A stretch of DNA of 64,000 bases, from assembly GCA_022641735.1 (NCBI GenBank), contig JALCDQ010000009.1, positions 1 to 64,000 of the forward strand, written 5' to 3'. The DNA comes from Prevotella sp. Its GTDB lineage: Bacteria; Bacteroidota; Bacteroidia; Bacteroidales; Bacteroidaceae. The notes beneath the pieces were generated by a model, which worked only from the letters and a program-made list of their open reading frames with translations, had not been told where the DNA came from and ran no database searches. Numbering within the stretch: the stretch's first letter is position 1; each line of letters begins with the position of its first letter. Below, piece by piece: positions 19,744 through 29,138 of the stretch. A program made the translations under genes and the position numbers.

Positions 19744-21957
19744 TTATTGATTTTCATTCTTTATTTCAAAGTACCATGGATGATGTCTCACCGCCATGAT
19801 GCCATGCGTTCCTATGTAGCCATTTATCCTGCTGATAGACAGTGGGGACATGTCCAAATAGTCGTTGGCAACAGGGTCTAAGCTGTTGATTTTTACTTGT
19901 CCGGAGCAATGGATGTATTGTCCATCGCGCAGATAGAGAGCCACATGAGTCACTTTTCCTCTGCTTGAGCCGAAGAAAAGCAGGTCGCCCGTCTCGGCAT
20001 TACGCCAATCTGAGGCTTCAATCTTCTTTCCCGTGCAGGCTTGTTGCGATGCATCACGCTGAAGAATAATGGCGTTAGCAAAGTAGCTGACCTTTGCAAG
20101 CCCTGAGCAATCTGTTATTTTCGTGGTCGTACCACCCCAAAGATAACCGCTTCCCATCATTCTGCGAGCCGTTCTTTCTATTAATTGGGCATTGAAAGAC
20201 TGTAGAGCCCAGTCCTCGAAATCTTCCACTTCATCCTTAAGTATCCATCCTTCGCGACCATCGGGAGTGGCAAGCCTTATCCATTTGCCCTTCTTTGCCT
20301 TATATTCAAGCAGACATCCAAGCGTAAGGTCTGTCACTGTTTCGTCTCCATTCGGTTCACTTACAAGGCGAGACTGATAGGTCGTGACGATAAAACGCTT
20401 TGCTTTAAGCCACTGATGATAGCGAATACTGTCAACGGGAGTCAAGGAACTCTCAGGAATATACGCTATATAGCTGTCTGGAGTTTGGACGAGATACCAG
20501 TCATCATCCTTTTCAAGGATTCTGACAGGTGTGCCCATAATGGCCTGAGTGGCCATTTCAGCAGCATGAGAACCCTCAAAACGCAAGGAAGCTGTACTCA
20601 ATTTCACAATTCCACGAGGCTCTTTTGCCATAGGGCTATCAGCTTTTATGGGAAGAAAAGAATTGATTGTCATCTTTGAATCAAAGTCTTTATATTCCAA
20701 ATTTCCACCTCTCCATTCGGCTTCACCTGCTTGAAAATCAACCGTTTCACAACGAACAAATTCCTTTTTAGGGTTCAATTGACCGCATATTCCTTGATTG
20801 GTGGCAAGTCGACAGAAGTCAAGACCGCTCTTATAATAATCTGCAAGAAGCTCATTGCGGGTATCTCGGCCATAAGAAGGGTCAGCGGGTACCCAACCAA
20901 CACCTTCAAAATAGACTTCAGTCCAATCATGATAACCTGCTCCTGTTGGTTCAATAGCCCATCCGCTTTCCCATTTTGCAGGGATGCCAATAGAGCGGAG
21001 CAAGGTTATATATAATAAGGAGACCTGTCCACAGTCGCCATGCTTCTCGCGGAGAACGTATTCAGGGATGTTTTGAATTGTGCTATATTCACGTGCACCA
21101 GCCCATGGAAACGTCTTTGCAATCCAGTCATAGAGGAGAGAAGCCTGCAAAACGGGATTTGTTTCTTTGCCAACCAACTTCTTGGCAAGGGTGCGCATGT
21201 CGTTGGTTATAAGGATATGAGGAGCCTCAGATTGAGTATAATGGATATAATCAGCTGATGTCTTATCATAAGGTTTTAATCTTGAGAGCAACTCGGAACG
21301 GTCAATATGCCGTTCTCCAACATCATATCGGAAGGTGATCTCAAAACGGGTTATCTGTCCTTTCACAGCTTTTGCTTCCATATATGCTGTATGATGCAGA
21401 CTGCCTTCCGATAAATGAACATCATAGGAGGAACGGAGCAACTCTATATTACGTTGGCGCAGATTCTCAAAGGGGAAGGGTAGCCAGGCACGAATCGTTT
21501 CTCCAGCAGGAACGGCATCAGCTTTGACATCCAAACGGAATGTAAGCGTGACCCGATGCCAGTCTCGAATGTCGTTAATATCAGGCTCTGAAGCCATGGC
21601 TTCATCATAATATGACTTATAAGTATTATAAGTTTCCTTCTTTTTTGCAACTTTGCCAGTGCATATATTGTCAGGTCCTAGCAACCAGAAATTGCTTACT
21701 GCCTTACGAAACCACATCTCCTGACCGTCAATATTGGCTGTTTCAATAAAGCGTCTTGACTTCCAAGCATTAAGACTATCATCTGAAACAGCGCCAATGC
21801 GAGCCTCTATTTGGCGACGTCCTTCATCGGGTGTCAGCGAAAAATCATGGCGATAACGCTCTTCAATCCGTTTCAAGGAATCTGTCTTATAGTCGATTTG
21901 TGCCATGGCAGAGACGGATAGAAGCAATAAGCACAGTAAAAGTAAACTCTTTTTCAT
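19744..21957 (-). CDS. Transglutaminase-like + SH3 + NlpC/P60 cysteine peptidase (secreted)
   Basis: Transglutaminase core 'KHGDCGQVSLLYITLLRSIGIPAKW...HDWTEVYFEGVGWVPADPSYG', SH3-like repeats, C-terminal 'GYLWGGTTTKITDCSGLAKVSYF...GDLLFFG...HVALYL'. Confidence 0.9.
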   Translation of the reverse strand: MKKSLLLLCLLLLSVSAMAQIDYKTDSLKRIEERYRHDFSLTPDEGRRQIEARIGAVSDDSLNAWKSRRFIETANIDGQEMWFRKAVSNFWLLGPDNICTGKVAKKKETYNTYKSYYDEAMASEPDINDIRDWHRVTLTFRLDVKADAVPAGETIRAWLPFPFENLRQRNIELLRSSYDVHLSEGSLHHTAYMEAKAVKGQITRFEITFRYDVGERHIDRSELLSRLKPYDKTSADYIHYTQSEAPHILITNDMRTLAKKLVGKETNPVLQASLLYDWIAKTFPWAGAREYSTIQNIPEYVLREKHGDCGQVSLLYITLLRSIGIPAKWESGWAIEPTGAGYHDWTEVYFEGVGWVPADPSYGRDTRNELLADYYKSGLDFCRLATNQGICGQLNPKKEFVRCETVDFQAGEAEWRGGNLEYKDFDSKMTINSFLPIKADSPMAKEPRGIVKLSTASLRFEGSHAAEMATQAIMGTPVRILEKDDDWYLVQTPDSYIAYIPESSLTPVDSIRYHQWLKAKRFIVTTYQSRLVSEPNGDETVTDLTLGCLLEYKAKKGKWIRLATPDGREGWILKDEVEDFEDWALQSFNAQLIERTARRMMGSGYLWGGTTTKITDCSGLAKVSYFANAIILQRDASQQACTGKKIEASDWRNAETGDLLFFGSSRGKVTHVALYLRDGQYIHCSGQVKINSLDPVANDYLDMSPLSISRINGYIGTHGIMAVRHHPWYFEIKNENQ

Positions 21958-22002
21958 GATTTATATAATCATTAATAATGTTCCAATTAAACGTTAAACA
22001 CA

Positions 22003-23259
22003 TCATTTTATCATAGCTCCAGCAACGGCATTAGCTACAAGAGAACGCAGGCGTACCACACTGTATTTATCTTCAGGGTGAACGGCATTGATGAGAAGAA
22101 TTATCGAAAGGTCATTATCAGGGTCGATAACAATGGATGTGCCCGTATATCCAGAGTGACAATAGGTGTCTGGGCTCAGATAATCTCCTTTATTGGAAGA
22201 ATAATCAGAATAGACATCCCAACCGAGTGAACGCCCGAATTGAGCAACGGTACGTGGAACTGTACGCATTGCCTTTACGGCTAAAGGGCTCAAAATGCGT
22301 TTGCCATTCCACTCTCCGCCATTCTGAAGAGCGGCACATAAGATGGCTATATCATCAGCAGAACTGAACAAACCGGCATTCCCACTTACTCCATTATTGC
22401 AGATACGAGCCAAAGGGTCGTGCACTTGCCCACAAAGGACTTGCCCGCTTGTTTGTTTCTCAGTAGGAGCTATGATGTCATGCCAATCACCTTTCATCAA
22501 TGTTGACCAACAAGCATCCGATGTGTTTACCCAAATACCCTTGTCATTCTGTTTGCAAGGCAGGTAATCAGTGAACTTCATGCCTAATTTTTCAAAGATA
22601 TTTTCACGTGCAAACTGTCTAAGAGTCTGTCCACTGATTTTTTCAATGATGCGTTGTAACGTAATATAATTGAGACAACTATATTGAAAATCTGTTTTGG
22701 GACGGAAATCGCGATGGCAGGAATCTATATAATTCATTAGTGTATTATGATTGGAATCCCCACATTTTCTTTTCAAGTCATCGGGCGTGATATACGGTGG
22801 CAGCCCTGATGTATGGGTCATTAGATCTTCAATGCGGATTGCCTGCGTCATTTCTCCATCTTCACTCGTCCAGTATTTAAATTCGGGTAGGTACATGTTC
22901 ACAGCATCAAGCATCCTAATCTTTCCCTGTTCTGCAAGAATATGAATGCATATAGCTGTAGACATAGCTTTCGAACAGGAAGCCATATCAAATACAGTAC
23001 CCACGGTCATGGGCTCTATAGTAGGGTAAATTTGTTTATTGCCGTAAGCTTTCAGATAGGCCATTTTCCCGTTTTTCACAACAGCAAGGACTGCACCAGG
23101 AATTCTTTTCTGAAGAATTTCATTGTTGATGACATCATCAGCATATTTTAGGAGTTCTGAACTCATGCCTACTTGTTCTGGCGCAACGCGTTGTAAAGGT
23201 TGAGAAAAGCCTATAGTTACAACATTCAGAGCAAAAAGGAAAGCATACAAACGCTTCAT
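22003..23259 (-). CDS. Serine hydrolase, class C beta-lactamase-like (EstB/PBP-type)
   Basis: 'FDMASCSKAMSTAI' SxxK, 'YSCLNYITLQRIIEKI' YxN, 'CHSGYTGTSIVIDP'. Confidence 0.9.
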   Translation of the reverse strand: MKRLYAFLFALNVVTIGFSQPLQRVAPEQVGMSSELLKYADDVINNEILQKRIPGAVLAVVKNGKMAYLKAYGNKQIYPTIEPMTVGTVFDMASCSKAMSTAICIHILAEQGKIRMLDAVNMYLPEFKYWTSEDGEMTQAIRIEDLMTHTSGLPPYITPDDLKRKCGDSNHNTLMNYIDSCHRDFRPKTDFQYSCLNYITLQRIIEKISGQTLRQFARENIFEKLGMKFTDYLPCKQNDKGIWVNTSDACWSTLMKGDWHDIIAPTEKQTSGQVLCGQVHDPLARICNNGVSGNAGLFSSADDIAILCAALQNGGEWNGKRILSPLAVKAMRTVPRTVAQFGRSLGWDVYSDYSSNKGDYLSPDTYCHSGYTGTSIVIDPDNDLSIILLINAVHPEDKYSVVRLRSLVANAVAGAMIK

Positions 23260-23282
23260 AACAGATTCACTTTATATTGAAT

Positions 23283-24104
23283 TTATAGATTTTCTTCCTT
23301 ATTATATTCATCAATGGCTTTCTTTACAGAGCCATGCATGAGAAGCATTACTTTGGCATGTTCGTAGTCAAGTCCTAATTCCTTGACAATCATTCGAGTA
23401 CCTCTATCAACGAGTTTTTGATTGGTGAGTTGCATATTCACCATCATATTACCCTTGACACGCCCAAGTTTGATCATTACAGTGGTAGTTATCATGTTAA
23501 GAATCATTTTTTGTCCTGTACCAGACTTCATGCGGGAAGAACCTGTCACGAACTCAGGACCAACAATCATTTCAATCGGATAATCAGCTTCTGCAGCCAA
23601 AGGAGAATCGGGATTGCTCGTAATACAACCTGTTAGAATACCGTGGGCACGTGCTTCATGCAGGGCACCGATAACGTATGGGGTGGTACCCGATGCCGCA
23701 ATGCCGATAACGGTATCGCGTTTGGTGATTTTATGTGCCACAAGTTCATCCCATCCATGATGTGGGTCATCTTCTGCATTCTCCACTGCATTGCGCAAAG
23801 CGGTGTCTCCACCAGCAATAAGACCGATAACCATCGATGGTGGAACGCCAAACGTTGGAGGTAACTCAGAAGCATCAAGCACACCAAGACGACCGCTCGT
23901 CCCCGCTCCCATGTAGAATATTCTTCCACCACGTCTCATTCTTGGGACGATTTCCGTTACCAGTTTCTCTATCACAGGAATGGTTTTCTTAACAGCTGGA
24001 GCTATCTTTTGGTCTTCAGAATTGATGTCATAAAGCAACTCACCTACTGTTTTCTTCTCTAAATCGTCATATAATGACGCTTGTTCAGTTATCTTTACGA
24101 ACAT
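23283..24104 (-). CDS. murQ: N-acetylmuramic acid 6-phosphate etherase
   Basis: 'IFYMGAGTSGRLGVLDASELPPTFGVP', 'DDPHHGWDELV', 'GSSRMKSGTGQKMILNM'. Confidence 0.96.
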   Translation of the reverse strand: MFVKITEQASLYDDLEKKTVGELLYDINSEDQKIAPAVKKTIPVIEKLVTEIVPRMRRGGRIFYMGAGTSGRLGVLDASELPPTFGVPPSMVIGLIAGGDTALRNAVENAEDDPHHGWDELVAHKITKRDTVIGIAASGTTPYVIGALHEARAHGILTGCITSNPDSPLAAEADYPIEMIVGPEFVTGSSRMKSGTGQKMILNMITTTVMIKLGRVKGNMMVNMQLTNQKLVDRGTRMIVKELGLDYEHAKVMLLMHGSVKKAIDEYNKEENL

Positions 24105-24190
24105 ATCTTATAAATTAAAGATTAGTAAATAAAAGTTTCTAATAGCAACTGATAGTGAGCGGATATGCCGCCCCTCTTTATCATTGATTG

Positions 24191-25042
24191 CTAATGATGA
24201 TATTTAATCAGGCCTCCCATTGGAGCTTTCATGATGAGGCCAAGCTTAATCCCTGTCTTATTGGCAGCCTCTTGCAAAACATTGCGGTAATAGTAGGCTA
24301 TAGAACCAATGAAATTGACGGGTACACCTTGATATTCATATTGCATCACATTACGGCGGATGAAGGCTTCAAAGCTATTAAGAACCAAGGCGTGTACCGT
24401 TGGGTCACTGAGATTATCTTCAAGAAATTTGTTAAGGGAAGCCAAGAATCGGTTAGGGAAAGGTTTGCGATAGACACGGTCAATGATGTCCGCAGGTGTC
24501 AGATTGTATTCTTTCAGGAACTTCTCTTTTAAGCCTGGTGTCATCTGATTCTTCAGTAAGTCACCGACCATCAGTTTTCCTAATACAGCCCCACTGCCTT
24601 CATCGCCAAGGATGAAACCCAATGGCGACACATTGGCTGTTATCTGATTACCATCATAATAGCAAGAGTTACTACCCGTTCCCATGATGCATACGATTCC
24701 AGCTTCATGCTGACATAAAGCACGAGCAGCACCGGCCATGTCACTCTGTACCTCTACATGGACATCAGCGCCAAGTGCTCTTGCCACTGCTTTTTGTACT
24801 ATAGGGGATTTCTCAGCCGTACAACCTGCCCCATAGAAATAAACATCTGTGATGATTTTGGAAGTACCATGAAGCACTTTATCAATCTCTGGGACAAGGG
24901 TTAGCGAAAGTTCAGTGAATATTTCGTCCTCCGTTTGGTAGAACGGATTAATTCCCTTTGTTGAAATCATTTGAGATTCCCCAACCTCACCGATAAGACT
25001 CCAATCGGTTTTAGTGGAACCACTGTCTGCAATTAGTATCAT
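24191..25042 (-). CDS. murK: BadF/BadG-family amino-sugar kinase (MurK/NagK-like)
   Basis: 'MILIADSGSTKTDWSLI', 'CIMGTGSNSCYYDG', 'GFILGDEGSGAVLGK'; adjacent to murQ as in Tannerella murTKQ. Confidence 0.75.
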   Translation of the reverse strand: MILIADSGSTKTDWSLIGEVGESQMISTKGINPFYQTEDEIFTELSLTLVPEIDKVLHGTSKIITDVYFYGAGCTAEKSPIVQKAVARALGADVHVEVQSDMAGAARALCQHEAGIVCIMGTGSNSCYYDGNQITANVSPLGFILGDEGSGAVLGKLMVGDLLKNQMTPGLKEKFLKEYNLTPADIIDRVYRKPFPNRFLASLNKFLEDNLSDPTVHALVLNSFEAFIRRNVMQYEYQGVPVNFIGSIAYYYRNVLQEAANKTGIKLGLIMKAPMGGLIKYHH

Positions 25043-25048
25043 ATTTAA

Positions 25049-26239
25049 TTATATTTTTATGTAAATTCTACGTTTATAAAGTTGATATCCGATGACCCAG
25101 TTAAGCAAAACGAATAGTAAGGCATAGACAAGAGAGCCTAACTTAGCACCAAACAGAGGATCATAAAGTTGATAATAGAAGAAGCCGACAACGTTATGGG
25201 ATACGCCATTGACCATGAAATGCACAGCACCGAACACGATTGCGATAATGTCTCCCATAACGTACATGAACAGCGGATTGACTCCAAAGGCCTCAAAAAA
25301 TCGACTCCATGCCTTGTGGTCCTTTACATCGATTACATAAATGAGCATTGCCAGCAGGCAAGCGCCCATTCCCGTTGTGATAAGTACAAATGTGGGCGAC
25401 CATACTTTCTTGCTGATAGGGCAGCCAAAACTAAGCAACCAACCTGCCAAGATGAGTGGAGCACCTGTCAGAAAGAGTTTCGAGATGATGTTCCAAAGAT
25501 GCTGTTCCTTGGTTGTTCCTTCCTTTTCAGGCTTGAATATCATGCGTCCTACCAAGAAACCAATCATCACGTGGGCAACGGCAGGAATGGTACTGAGCAG
25601 TCCTTCAGGGTCGATACCATTGTCATGATACATGTGCTCAGGGGTAAGTATGGAACGGTCGACAATTGAAAGAATGTTGTCTTCACCATAAACAAAGCCA
25701 TTTCCGAGGAGCAATAAAATGAAATATCCGCCTAAAAGAACGGTAATAATCCATGGGAAATATTTGTGTTTGACGGTAATGGCAAGAATTGCCGTGATGC
25801 CATAGCATAAAGCCAACCGTTGCATGACACCTAATATACGCATGTGGTCGAAGTTCAGCAAGGCTTCCAAGAACTGATTGCCAAAACCGATGCCCTCCGT
25901 AGGGGTATGCCAATAATTGCAGAAGCGCGAAAACCAGCCAATCAGTACGCCAATCAGAAAGATAACCACGGTACGGCGCAGGATTTTCAGGATGGCTGCA
26001 GTGGATGGCTGGAAATCATACTTACGCAAAGAGATGTATGTGGAAACACCCATGATGAACATGAAGAACGGGAATACGAGGTCCGTAGGTGTCAGTCCTA
26101 TCCATGGAGCATGTTCCAATGGCGTGAAGACATTCTCTCCGTTGCCAGGATTATTTACTAATATCATTCCCGCAATGGTAAATCCTCGAAGGATATCGAG
26201 GGCTAAGATACGATGCGATGATGTCTGAACGTTATTCAT
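25049..26239 (-). CDS. murT: DUF5009 / NagX-type multipass membrane protein, MurT-like MurNAc transporter candidate
   Basis: 'RILALDILRGFTIAGMILVNNPG' DUF5009 signature, ~10 TM; operonic with kinase and murQ (same order as Tannerella murT-murK-murQ). Confidence 0.65.
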   Translation of the reverse strand: MNNVQTSSHRILALDILRGFTIAGMILVNNPGNGENVFTPLEHAPWIGLTPTDLVFPFFMFIMGVSTYISLRKYDFQPSTAAILKILRRTVVIFLIGVLIGWFSRFCNYWHTPTEGIGFGNQFLEALLNFDHMRILGVMQRLALCYGITAILAITVKHKYFPWIITVLLGGYFILLLLGNGFVYGEDNILSIVDRSILTPEHMYHDNGIDPEGLLSTIPAVAHVMIGFLVGRMIFKPEKEGTTKEQHLWNIISKLFLTGAPLILAGWLLSFGCPISKKVWSPTFVLITTGMGACLLAMLIYVIDVKDHKAWSRFFEAFGVNPLFMYVMGDIIAIVFGAVHFMVNGVSHNVVGFFYYQLYDPLFGAKLGSLVYALLFVLLNWVIGYQLYKRRIYIKI

Positions 26240-27477
26240 TTATAAAGATAATATTTTTTAGATAATTGTTTAAAACTTTCTATATCTTTGTACCAGTAGC
26301 CACGAACATCCTCCCAACGGAATCGTTTGGAGAACAGTTGGCGAATCTGTTTGGAACCGCAAACCTTGTCAAACATGTTGAAACGGTCTTTATCCTCTTC
26401 TCCGAAGATTTTATGATCGGGGTACATGGCAGCCTCTTCTTGGGCTACAAGGAATTGAATATCTGTGAGTGGAGCCTTCTGATAATCAATGATATGTACC
26501 TGAACACCTTGTATCTGCTGGTCTTTATACACCGCATAGAAGGGTCTGCAATAGATTGGACGGAACAAAACACCAGGAATCTTCAAAGCATTCAGCCTCT
26601 CTGCAAAGGCCTGAGCGTCTATCCATGGTGCTGCGAACATCTGGAAAGGAATCGTATAGCCAACGCCGATACTCATATAGTTGAATTCTCCGATAATTCC
26701 ACTTACGGAATAGAACCACGAGGAGACAGGTTGTGGGATATGGGGAGAGGATGGAATCCACTCCAAACCTGTCTGTGTATAGTCCATACGGCGTTTCCAG
26801 CCCTTCATTTTGATGACCTTTAGATTGCATTGAATGCCGCCTTTCAGCATGTGTTCTCCATTGAGCAATTCTGCCAATTCTCCACAAGTGAGGCCATATA
26901 TATAAGGTATCTTGAATTGAGAAACAAACGATACGCAGTCATCTTCCGTAAGATTACCCTCTACTTTCTCACCTCCAAGGGGATTAGGACGGTCAAGAAC
27001 GATGAACTCCTTGCCATTTTCGGCAGCCGCTTCCATGGCTAATCCCATGGAACTGATATAAGTAAAGGAGCGGCAACCAATGTCCTGAATATCATAAACG
27101 AGAACATCTATATCCTTCAACATCTCTGCTGTTGGTTTGCGGGTCTTGCCGAAAAGCGAGTAAACAGGCAGTCCTGTGGCCTTGTCTTTGGCATCCGTAA
27201 CTGCATCTCCTGCATGTGCATTGCCTCTGACGCCATGTTCAGGACCGTAAAGAGCCACAAGATGCACGTTAGGGGCGGCTGCAAGGATGTCAATCGTTGA
27301 ACGCAGATTGTTGTCAACGCCCGTAGGATTGGTGATGAGACCTACTCGCTTGCCTTCAAGAGGCTTGAAATTCTCAGCCTTCAAGACCTCGATGCCTGTC
27401 TTGATGCGAATCTTCTGACGGGCAGAAAGACTCGTAAAAGTCAGTAAACAGAGAAATAAAAGAACTGTTTTTCTCAT
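26236..27477 (-). CDS. namZ: DUF1343 protein, NamZ-like exo-N-acetylmuramidase
   Basis: 'RVGLITNPTGVDNNLRSTIDILAA', 'LYGPEHGVRG', 'VLVYDIQDIGCRSFTYISSMGLAMEAA', 'VLDRPNPLGG' DUF1343 motifs. Confidence 0.8.
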   Translation of the reverse strand: MRKTVLLFLCLLTFTSLSARQKIRIKTGIEVLKAENFKPLEGKRVGLITNPTGVDNNLRSTIDILAAAPNVHLVALYGPEHGVRGNAHAGDAVTDAKDKATGLPVYSLFGKTRKPTAEMLKDIDVLVYDIQDIGCRSFTYISSMGLAMEAAAENGKEFIVLDRPNPLGGEKVEGNLTEDDCVSFVSQFKIPYIYGLTCGELAELLNGEHMLKGGIQCNLKVIKMKGWKRRMDYTQTGLEWIPSSPHIPQPVSSWFYSVSGIIGEFNYMSIGVGYTIPFQMFAAPWIDAQAFAERLNALKIPGVLFRPIYCRPFYAVYKDQQIQGVQVHIIDYQKAPLTDIQFLVAQEEAAMYPDHKIFGEEDKDRFNMFDKVCGSKQIRQLFSKRFRWEDVRGYWYKDIESFKQLSKKYYLYK

Positions 27478-27492
27478 TTTTAGTCTTGCTTT

Positions 27493-28815
27493 TTATTTCT
27501 TTCCATATTCAGGGTCGATTCTCTTATCCACAAAATAAGTGATGAATAGGGTTGCCAAGCAACAAACCATGACCATCCAGAAGAAGTTTACATAGCCGAT
27601 AGCCTCTTGTATATAGCCTGCCACAAAGCCCGGAAGCATCATGCTCAGAGCCATGAAGGCCGTGCAAATAGCATAGTGGGAGGTCTTGAATTCACCCTCA
27701 GAGAAGTACATCATATAGAGCATATAAGCGGTAAACCCAAAGCCATAGCCGAATTGTTCGATACATACGGCAACGCTGATGATGGCTACGTTTTCGGGTT
27801 GGAACAGGGCCAAATAGACGAAAGCGAGGCAAGGCAGGGTCATACATCCTGCCATCAGCCAGATAGACTTCTTTAACCCTACGCGCGAAGCGTAGATTCC
27901 ACCGAGGATTCCACCGGCAAGCAGGGCAATAACGCCAAAGGTTCCATAGACTAATCCAACGATTTCCGTGTCCAAACCAAGCCCTCCACTCGTGACTGGT
28001 TGCACCAAGAAAGGCTGACAAAGTTTGATGAGGAAGCCTTCGGGAAGCCTGAAAAGCAGCATGAAAGCTACTGCAAGCCAAAAGCCGGGCTTACGGAAGA
28101 AGGTGACAAAAGAGTTGCCTAACTCCACTAAATTTGACTTTGCGCTACTTCCGTCACTATTCGTGCGAGGAGCATCGCTGGCTGGTTTCGGGAGAAAGAA
28201 TATATGATATAAGGTTATTAAGAAGAAGATGACGGCAGCAACACCCAATGTTATTTGCCATGACATCGGTATATTGCCGGTCTGTTTTTCAATCAAACCA
28301 GCAATCAAGACAAGCACTCCCTGCCCGAAAATCGAGGCAATGCGATAGAAAGTGCTGCGGATGCCGATGAAAGCAGCCTGACTGCTGGGGCTATGCGCAA
28401 GCATATAGTAGCCATCGGCAGCAATGTCATGGGTGGCTGAGGCAAAAGCGGCGCAGATAAACAGTATGAGTGTGAAGAGAAACATGGAAATGTGAGTCTC
28501 TCCAGATGCTATCATTGCGGCACTCGGATGCGGCAGGGTAACCGTCAGCAAGACAAGCATGGCGGTTATCAGAATCTGCATCGTGACAATCCACCATCGT
28601 TTGGTCTTGACCACATCGACGATAGGACTCCACACACCCTTCAAAAACCAAGGGAAATAAAGCAGTGTTGTGAAGAACGACATATCGCCGTTTGGCACGC
28701 CCATCTTGGTAAACATCATCACCGAAATGTTGTTTACTACGAAGTAGGGAATGCCTTCGGCTAAATATAATGTTGGTACCCAAAGCCATGGGCTTGCTTC
28801 TTTCAGTTTGTTCAT
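27493..28815 (-). CDS. ampG: MFS transporter, AmpG-like muropeptide permease
   Basis: 'WVPTLYLAEGIPYFVVN' and 'ASATHDIAADGYYM' resemble AmpG; 12 TM; context. Start trimmed to MNKLKEASPWL. Confidence 0.75.
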   Translation of the reverse strand: MNKLKEASPWLWVPTLYLAEGIPYFVVNNISVMMFTKMGVPNGDMSFFTTLLYFPWFLKGVWSPIVDVVKTKRWWIVTMQILITAMLVLLTVTLPHPSAAMIASGETHISMFLFTLILFICAAFASATHDIAADGYYMLAHSPSSQAAFIGIRSTFYRIASIFGQGVLVLIAGLIEKQTGNIPMSWQITLGVAAVIFFLITLYHIFFLPKPASDAPRTNSDGSSAKSNLVELGNSFVTFFRKPGFWLAVAFMLLFRLPEGFLIKLCQPFLVQPVTSGGLGLDTEIVGLVYGTFGVIALLAGGILGGIYASRVGLKKSIWLMAGCMTLPCLAFVYLALFQPENVAIISVAVCIEQFGYGFGFTAYMLYMMYFSEGEFKTSHYAICTAFMALSMMLPGFVAGYIQEAIGYVNFFWMVMVCCLATLFITYFVDKRIDPEYGKK

Positions 28816-28984
28816 TCTATTGTTTTTTAATCGATATACTATTTTGGCAATTCTCGAAATCCAATTTTCATGCTGACCTTTCTCGCTTTGCATGCTCTGC
28901 GAAACTGCCTTTTCGGTTGTTGGAAATGTTCTTTTGTATTCTTAAAGAACGTCTTTCAGCAAACCCTTTACGGCAAAGAGTTAA

Positions 28985-29069
28985 ACAATCCGGGCCACTT
29001 TGTTTGACAATCCGGTCCACTTTGTTGAACAATCCGGGCCATTTTGTCTCGTAAACAACCGTTACTTAC
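28985..29069. repeat. 22-nt-period repeat array C (4 units)
   Basis: ACAATCCGGGCCACTTTGT-ttg-ACAATCCGGTCCACTTTGT-tga-ACAATCCGGGCCATTTTGT-ctc-GTAAACAACCGTTACTTAC. Confidence 0.88.
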
Positions 29070-29138
29070 AAAATCGGGAACGATTGTCGGCATCGCAACT
29101 CATCGTTTTTGATGCCGCAACCATTCATTTCCGAGGGG

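Noticed and set aside
28985-29069. CRISPR array
   Set aside because: Units are 19 nt with only 3-nt spacers, cores diverge within arrays and no cas genes are present.
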